NCBI RefSeq assembly: GCF_034932145.1
Contig: NZ_JAYGHV010000185.1
Coordinates: 1-9,164 of the forward strand
From: CCY15215 sp034932145
GTDB taxonomy: Bacteria > Cyanobacteriota > Cyanobacteriia > Cyanobacteriales > Spirulinaceae
Length of the DNA: 9,164 nt
Reading direction: 5' to 3'
The notes below the pieces were generated by a model. That model was given only the letters and a program-made list of their open reading frames with translations. It searched no databases and was not told the DNA's origin. How positions within the stretch are numbered: position 1 is the first letter of the stretch; the number at the start of each line of letters is the position of its first letter. The position numbers and the translations under genes are program-made. Below are positions 5,222 through 9,164 of the stretch, in pieces.

Positions 5222-6882
5222 CAGCGTTCGAGTCCCCGAGTTTGACCTTTGAGAGTGAGGAATTCATTACCACCGCAACCCAACGGGTGTCCTTAATCGA
5301 ACAATTATTGGCGATCGGTACAGCGCTATCGGGAAGTCATGACTTGGGGGAATTATTGTCCCTAATTCTCAGCAAAAGTCGCGAAATTACCTGTAGCGAT
5401 GCGGGAAGTGTTTTTTTAGTCGATCGCATCAATTCAGTACCTCAACTCGTATTCAAAATTGCTCAGAATGATTCTCTCCCTAGGGTTTTGTTTCAAGAGT
5501 TTACCCTACCCCTCACGTCAAAAAGTTTGGCAGGATATGTGGCTTTAACGGGACAATCTCTAAATATTCCCGATGCTCATAATTTGCTACCCGGTTTACC
5601 CTATCAACTCGATCGCAATTTCGATCGCGATTTTTCCTATCGCACTTGTTCGGTATTAGTGCTACCCATGCAGGATGCAGAAGGGGAAATTATTGGAGTC
5701 CTGCAATTAATTAATCGCAAACTGCGCCACGATATTAGAATCAATGGAGATAATGCCCTAAATGTTACTCAACCCTATTCGGACTGGGAAGAACGTTTAG
5801 TGCGTTCTTTAGCTTCTCAAGCGGCAATTTCCATCGAACGTAATATTCTCCAAAAAAGCATTGAACACCTCTTTGAGGGCTTTGTCAAGGCTTCTGTACA
5901 AGTTATTGAAGCACGAGATCCCACCACTTCCGGACATTCCGAACGAGTAGCCGCTTTAACTGTGGGTTTGGCTCGGGAAGTGACGGAGATGAAAAAGGGA
6001 CGCTTGCGATCGCTCTATTTCAACCCACAGCAAATACAGGAAATGCGTTATGCGGCCTTACTACACGATTTTGGCAAAATTGGCGTTCCTGAAGCAATTC
6101 TTAATAAGCGCAAAAAGCTCTATCCCCAACAATTAGAAGTGATTCGTCAGCGTTTTGCTGTTGCAATTCGTACCTTACAAATGGAGTGCGCCCAGGATAA
6201 GTTTCAGTATTTGGTCAATCATCCCGATTATCAGCATACTCCCGATGCGAATTGTTCTCATTGTCAGCAATTACAAGCCTTTGACGATCGCTTGGAAGCA
6301 GCGTTAGAAAAGCTCGATCGCTATTTAAAGTTTATGGAAGAGATCAACGAACCCGAGGCATTAGCAACAAAGCGATTTGAGGCTTTATCAGAGGAGGCTT
6401 TTGTGGAATTAACCGCACTTTCAGAGTATTACTATCAGGATATCGATGGCACTCTCAAACCCCTCGTCACTGCCCAAGAAATGGAGCAAATGTTATTACC
6501 TCGGGGCAATTTAACCATAGAAGAACGTTTTGAGATCGAGGCTCATGTGACTCATTCCTATGAGTTTCTCAAGCGCATTCCTTGGACAAAACATCTACAA
6601 GATATTCCGGCGATCGCCTACGGACATCATGAAAAATTAGATGGTAGCGGTTATCCTTTGGGGTTAACGGGGGAAGAAATTCCCATTCAAACACAAATGA
6701 TGAGCATTGCTGATATTTATGATGCGTTAACGGCGGCGGATCGTCCCTATAAGCGTCCAATTCCTGTTAATATTGTTCTCAACATTCTACGAGAAGAGGT
6801 TGAGAAGAATAAAATCAATGGCGATCTAGTCGAGATATTTATTCAACGTCGAGTCTATCAAATTTTGAGCCATCCAAGATAG
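5218..6882 (+). CDS. GAF-HD-GYP protein, predicted cyclic-di-GMP phosphodiesterase
   Basis: HD-GYP enzymes hydrolyse c-di-GMP. Numbered from the ATG at 5218 (554 residues), a GAF sensor domain spans about 23-208 (FLVDRINS, then the strand IIGVLQLINRK). A helical linker leads into the HD-GYP domain from about 218. Expected residues are present: GHSERV with His240, LLHDFGKIGVPEAIL with His283-Asp284 and Lys287, a later metal-ligand His (EAHVTHSYEFL, 441-451), HHEKLDGSGYP (470-480), and ADIYDALTAADRPYKR. An insertion of roughly 120 residues (about 315-433) separates HD from HHE and contains NCSHCQQL; the two motifs are about 187 residues apart instead of the usual ~65-70. A longer in-frame start at TTG 5152 adds 22 residues but has no Shine-Dalgarno; ATG 5218 is preferred because it couples to the leader frame. 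It lies 124 bases after the SWIM gene and may share its transcript. Confidence 0.9.
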   Translation: MTAFESPSLTFESEEFITTATQRVSLIEQLLAIGTALSGSHDLGELLSLILSKSREITCSDAGSVFLVDRINSVPQLVFKIAQNDSLPRVLFQEFTLPLTSKSLAGYVALTGQSLNIPDAHNLLPGLPYQLDRNFDRDFSYRTCSVLVLPMQDAEGEIIGVLQLINRKLRHDIRINGDNALNVTQPYSDWEERLVRSLASQAAISIERNILQKSIEHLFEGFVKASVQVIEARDPTTSGHSERVAALTVGLAREVTEMKKGRLRSLYFNPQQIQEMRYAALLHDFGKIGVPEAILNKRKKLYPQQLEVIRQRFAVAIRTLQMECAQDKFQYLVNHPDYQHTPDANCSHCQQLQAFDDRLEAALEKLDRYLKFMEEINEPEALATKRFEALSEEAFVELTALSEYYYQDIDGTLKPLVTAQEMEQMLLPRGNLTIEERFEIEAHVTHSYEFLKRIPWTKHLQDIPAIAYGHHEKLDGSGYPLGLTGEEIPIQTQMMSIADIYDALTAADRPYKRPIPVNIVLNILREEVEKNKINGDLVEIFIQRRVYQILSHPR

Positions 6883-6910
6883 AAATTTGGTAGAATTTCT
6901 ATCTTATTTT
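6876..6910 (+). terminator. Intrinsic terminator after the GAF-HD-GYP gene
   Basis: AAGATAGAAATT (6876-6887) and AATTTCTATCTT (6894-6905) form a perfect 12-bp stem with a six-base loop, followed by ATTTT. The TAG stop (6880-6882) lies inside the left arm. The stem is AT-rich. It closes the plus-strand unit; the minus-strand gene ending at 6926 would read into the same hairpin but without a T tail. Confidence 0.75.
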
Positions 6911-6925
6911 CCCCTTATTTTGCTC

Positions 6926-7411
6926 TTATTGCCCTTGACAGGTTTGCAGTAATTCGCGATCGCGATCGCTGATATCTTCGATGGGATAAAATCCCTCCAA
7001 ACCAGGTTTATTGGTGGGGATATCCCCAACTGAAGCAACTAAAGAAGTATTTTCAATGGCGATCGCATAAGGAAAAGTTTCTCCCGTGTAGCTATCGGTT
7101 ATATTTAAAGCCAATTGACCTTCTTTTGTTGCACCTCGGAAGCAATCAAAAGAGGAACGAGGCTGATAAAATGCTCCTGTGATTTGTCCGGCTTTAACTT
7201 CAAGAATAGCGTAAGATTTGCCAATTTCGTTAGGATTTACCGACTCACCGTATAAATGAATACCTTCTGCTAAGGTAATGGGTGCATTGCGGGTTGTTTC
7301 TGCACTCTGATGCGCGATCTCTGGGGAAGCGATCGCGGGGGTAGCAACGGTTAAGGCGACCAAGGTAGCAGCGAAACTACGAGAGATGGGGTTGTTTTGG
7401 AGCGTTTTCAT
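6926..7411 (-). CDS. Small exported protein of unknown function with two cysteines
   Basis: The 161-residue protein has an N-terminal signal peptide: K2 and R11, a hydrophobic stretch about 12-27 and a cleavage site after AIA (26-28), so it is probably periplasmic or outer-envelope. The mature part is mostly beta-like and contains HLYGESVNPNEIGKSYAILE (52-71), then GAFYQPRSSFDCFRG (79-93) and a Tyr-rich DSYTGETFPYAIAIE (106-120). The two cysteines, Cys90 and Cys158, could form a disulfide after export. The LYGxSxxPNxIGxxY and SSFDCF blocks look like those of a conserved cyanobacterial protein family without known function; this is from memory, not a search. The gene is convergent with the HD-GYP gene. 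No good Shine-Dalgarno is seen before the ATG at 7411. I do not assign a function. Confidence 0.75.
   Translation of the reverse strand: MKTLQNNPISRSFAATLVALTVATPAIASPEIAHQSAETTRNAPITLAEGIHLYGESVNPNEIGKSYAILEVKAGQITGAFYQPRSSFDCFRGATKEGQLALNITDSYTGETFPYAIAIENTSLVASVGDIPTNKPGLEGFYPIEDISDRDRELLQTCQGQ
6956..6969. repeat. Overlapping pair of HIP1 palindromes
   Basis: GCGATCGC at 6956-6963 and 6962-6969 share two bases, giving a 14-base palindrome near the 3' end of the small exported-protein gene, where it encodes part of SDRDREL. It is another cyanobacterial signature. Confidence 0.85.
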
Positions 7412-7618
7412 AATTCATTATCTCAATTCCTCACAGGTTTACTATCCCGCGATTTACTTTGCCGTGCAGCGATCTTCCTCGGTTTTGGAGGTGAGATAGG
7501 GCAGAATTTTGAGAGATCGTATCCCTTCTCAACTAGCGATCTGTATCACAGAAAACGTTCTGGAATTCGGAGTTAAGGGTTGAGGAGTGATATATTCTGA
7601 ACTTTGCGGCGAAAATCT
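7412..7618. other. Divergent intergenic region between the exported-protein and membrane-protein genes
   Basis: No gene is visible in this 207-base stretch. It must contain the promoters of two divergent genes. On the plus-strand side an extended -10 box is found at 7588-7596; on the minus side I see no convincing promoter. No long inverted repeat or operator stands out. Confidence 0.55.
7588..7596 (+). promoter_or_regulatory. Extended -10 promoter of the membrane-protein gene
   Basis: TGATATATT fits an extended -10 element (TGn followed by TATATT). It ends 22 bases before the ATG at 7619, so the leader would be very short, about 15 bases. No good -35 box is seen, which is typical of extended -10 promoters. 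Pattern match only. Confidence 0.4.
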
Positions 7619-9164
7619 ATGCTTTTTTTCTTTTTCTTACAATTCTTTACATTTTTCTTTTCTCTTCTCGTTCTCAATCATGGGATTAATCAGTTTATCC
7701 TCAAACGTTCTGGTTTTGAGTCTGCATCGCTTCCCGTTTTTGCTTGGGGATGGCTGATTTATTTTCTTATCTATATTGTTAGTCGTTGGTTAGCTGTACC
7801 CGTTGAACCCATCCGGAATATTTTTACAGGCATGGCTTTTAGTATTGCGATCGCGGGAGGAATTGTCTGGTTTTTTCGGCCTCATTGCTCGTTTTGGCAA
7901 CAGCGTCGGCAAGATTTACCCCTCGATCTGGGAACGCTTGCTTTCTTATTTTGTTTCGTGATTGCAATGCTTTATATCGGACCCTATTTAGAACATCCAT
8001 CGGATTCAGTAGATTATTTTTATCGCATTCAAGCCTGGGAAAAAGCCAAGTTTATGAACTATTTTAGCGAGAATCGCTATGTTACTTTTGCTACATTTTA
8101 CGAACATTGGCTCTTACAATCTTCGGGATTGAGTTATGGGGAAAGATTGGGTTTAACCTTCGTTTCTGCTCTGACCCAAGGAATCTTATTTTGGGAATTT
8201 ATTCGTATTGCTAGATTCATCACCCATAATCTTCCTTTAAGTTGGTTAGCCAGTTTAATGTCTTTAGGTTATTTTGGCTATGATGCCATTAGTTTTTATC
8301 GTTACAGTGTCTTTTCTGGTCCGATGCTGTCTTATATTATTTATTTAGAGGCATTGGTTTTAATTATTGCTCTCTTTTTAAAAGAGCAATGGCGTTACTT
8401 ATTGTTTTTACCTCCTCTGCTTTGGTTTTGTTGGGATAACCACGAACAATCTACTTTATTTCAAGTGACTGCGATCGCGGCGATCGCTACAACTTTGGTG
8501 CTGTTTCGTTATCGCAGTTTAAAGCCTCAATTTAGACGAGTTTTAGTGTTGGCGATCGCCTTGGGCATATTGGCTACAATTTCATTCTGTTTGCTGCGAG
8601 AACCTATAGCCAAAAATTTAGATTTAGAATATCAAAACTTATATCTCTTCAATATTGAAACTATTTTCGGCTGGAAAATGTATGTTATTCGCTATACCCC
8701 TTTAAGTCATGCGATCGGGCTTGTGGGTTGGCTAATCGTATTCACAACAACACTATTTTTACTCTTTGGAAAACCTGAGAGAAAACTGGATATTATGTCG
8801 GGATTAACACTATTTCCCTTTCTGCTTTTTTGTAATCCCTTAGCGATTGAAGCTCTTCGCCGCGTTATGGCAGCAGAACAATTTCATCGCTTAATTTATG
8901 GCTGTTTATACTGGATGTTACCAATTTTCTTACTGCATCACTTCTCACCCCAGTTAGAAAGTTTTACTTCTCAAATTGTGTTGTTCAAAAAGGAAATAAA
9001 CAATACAATATATCCTCAATATTTTATCATTATTTTATTACTTTTTACTTCATTAATTCCTCGCGATCCAATTTACGGAAAAATGATTCACAGTTGGTTA
9101 AAAGTTCCTCATGCTTTGGATGGTTCGGATTTAAAACCTGTAATTCGTTACCTGCGGGAGAATG
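7619..9164 (+). CDS. Polytopic membrane protein, possibly GT-C-like, cut by the window edge
   Basis: The frame is open from ATG at 7619 to the right edge, about 515 residues, with no stop. Hydrophobic helices appear near 1-18, 38-58, 67-85, 103-120, 175-195, 205-220, 235-253, 259-271, 281-296, 306-324, 362-382, 390-404, 425-440 and 466-480, suggesting a multi-pass inner-membrane protein. A hydrophilic loop after the fourth helix holds EHPSDSVDYFYRIQAWEKAK (124-143), with acidic residues where GT-C glycosyltransferases keep a catalytic Asp. The segment after the last helix (DGSDLKPVIRYLREN) resembles the start of a soluble domain that often follows such membrane cores. These hints do not prove a glycosyltransferase. 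The first residues are almost pure Phe and Leu; no Shine-Dalgarno precedes the ATG. Several HIP1 sites lie in the frame, so it looks native. The function remains unknown. Confidence 0.75.
   Translation, partial: MLFFFFLQFFTFFFSLLVLNHGINQFILKRSGFESASLPVFAWGWLIYFLIYIVSRWLAVPVEPIRNIFTGMAFSIAIAGGIVWFFRPHCSFWQQRRQDLPLDLGTLAFLFCFVIAMLYIGPYLEHPSDSVDYFYRIQAWEKAKFMNYFSENRYVTFATFYEHWLLQSSGLSYGERLGLTFVSALTQGILFWEFIRIARFITHNLPLSWLASLMSLGYFGYDAISFYRYSVFSGPMLSYIIYLEALVLIIALFLKEQWRYLLFLPPLLWFCWDNHEQSTLFQVTAIAAIATTLVLFRYRSLKPQFRRVLVLAIALGILATISFCLLREPIAKNLDLEYQNLYLFNIETIFGWKMYVIRYTPLSHAIGLVGWLIVFTTTLFLLFGKPERKLDIMSGLTLFPFLLFCNPLAIEALRRVMAAEQFHRLIYGCLYWMLPIFLLHHFSPQLESFTSQIVLFKKEINNTIYPQYFIIILLLFTSLIPRDPIYGKMIHSWLKVPHALDGSDLKPVIRYLREN

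Noticed and set aside
7885..8067. Plus-strand frame of 60 codons
   Set aside because: It lies in another frame inside the membrane-protein gene, whose frame is open across the whole region.
1..9164. CRISPR array, tRNA, rRNA, toxin-antitoxin pair or prophage
   Set aside because: I saw no regularly spaced repeats, no cloverleaf-like sequences, no rRNA-like stretches and no phage genes. The HIP1 copies are dispersed palindromes, not an array.

Overview
The window reads as chromosomal DNA of a cyanobacterium. The main evidence is the cyanobacterial palindrome HIP1 (GCGATCGC), which occurs well over a dozen times from about position 1527 onward, several times as overlapping tandem copies. Protein families such as the cyanobacterial-type TnpB, the DUF39/HcyBio protein and a small conserved secreted protein fit the same origin. 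The first ~1.5 kb contains no HIP1 copy, which suits a mobile element. I cannot name the genus.

Layout. (1) Positions 1-850, minus strand: the N-terminal ~283 residues of an IS200/IS605-family TnpB (IS891/IS1136/IS1341 type), running off the left edge, so its zinc finger, remaining RuvC motifs and guide-RNA end lie outside. Its 5' flank (851-1105) has no gene but holds a likely promoter and three inverted repeats. (2) Positions 1106-1887, minus strand: two small stress-type genes, an exported protein with two tandem CsbD repeats and, upstream of it, a 50-residue membrane protein of the lmo0937/DUF5670 type. A nested inverted repeat lies between them. (3) Positions 1888-2122: no convincing gene. 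(4) Positions 2123-3313, minus strand: a DUF39/HcyBio homocysteine-biosynthesis-family protein with a TTG start supported by a strong ribosome-binding site.

(5) Positions 3441-6882, plus strand: a 550-residue protein with a C-terminal SWIM zinc finger, followed by a GAF-HD-GYP protein that is a predicted cyclic-di-GMP phosphodiesterase. The second gene appears to be preceded by a tiny leader ORF with a consensus Shine-Dalgarno sequence whose stop codon overlaps the gene's ATG, so translational coupling is likely. A strong hairpin terminator ends this unit. (6) Positions 6926-7411, minus strand: a small exported protein of unknown function with two cysteines, convergent with the HD-GYP gene. 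(7) Position 7619 to the right edge, plus strand: the N-terminal ~515 residues of a polytopic membrane protein, incomplete.

How the genes relate. The clearest groups are the envelope/stress pair (CsbD repeats plus lmo0937-like protein) and the co-directional SWIM plus GAF-HD-GYP pair, which may be a signalling operon. The HcyBio gene diverges from the SWIM gene across a 127-base region carrying a good promoter. I see no CRISPR array, tRNA, rRNA or prophage. The most unusual signals are the leader-ORF arrangement before the HD-GYP gene, the ~120-residue insertion inside its HD-GYP domain, and the structured repeats around the stress genes and the transposon flank.
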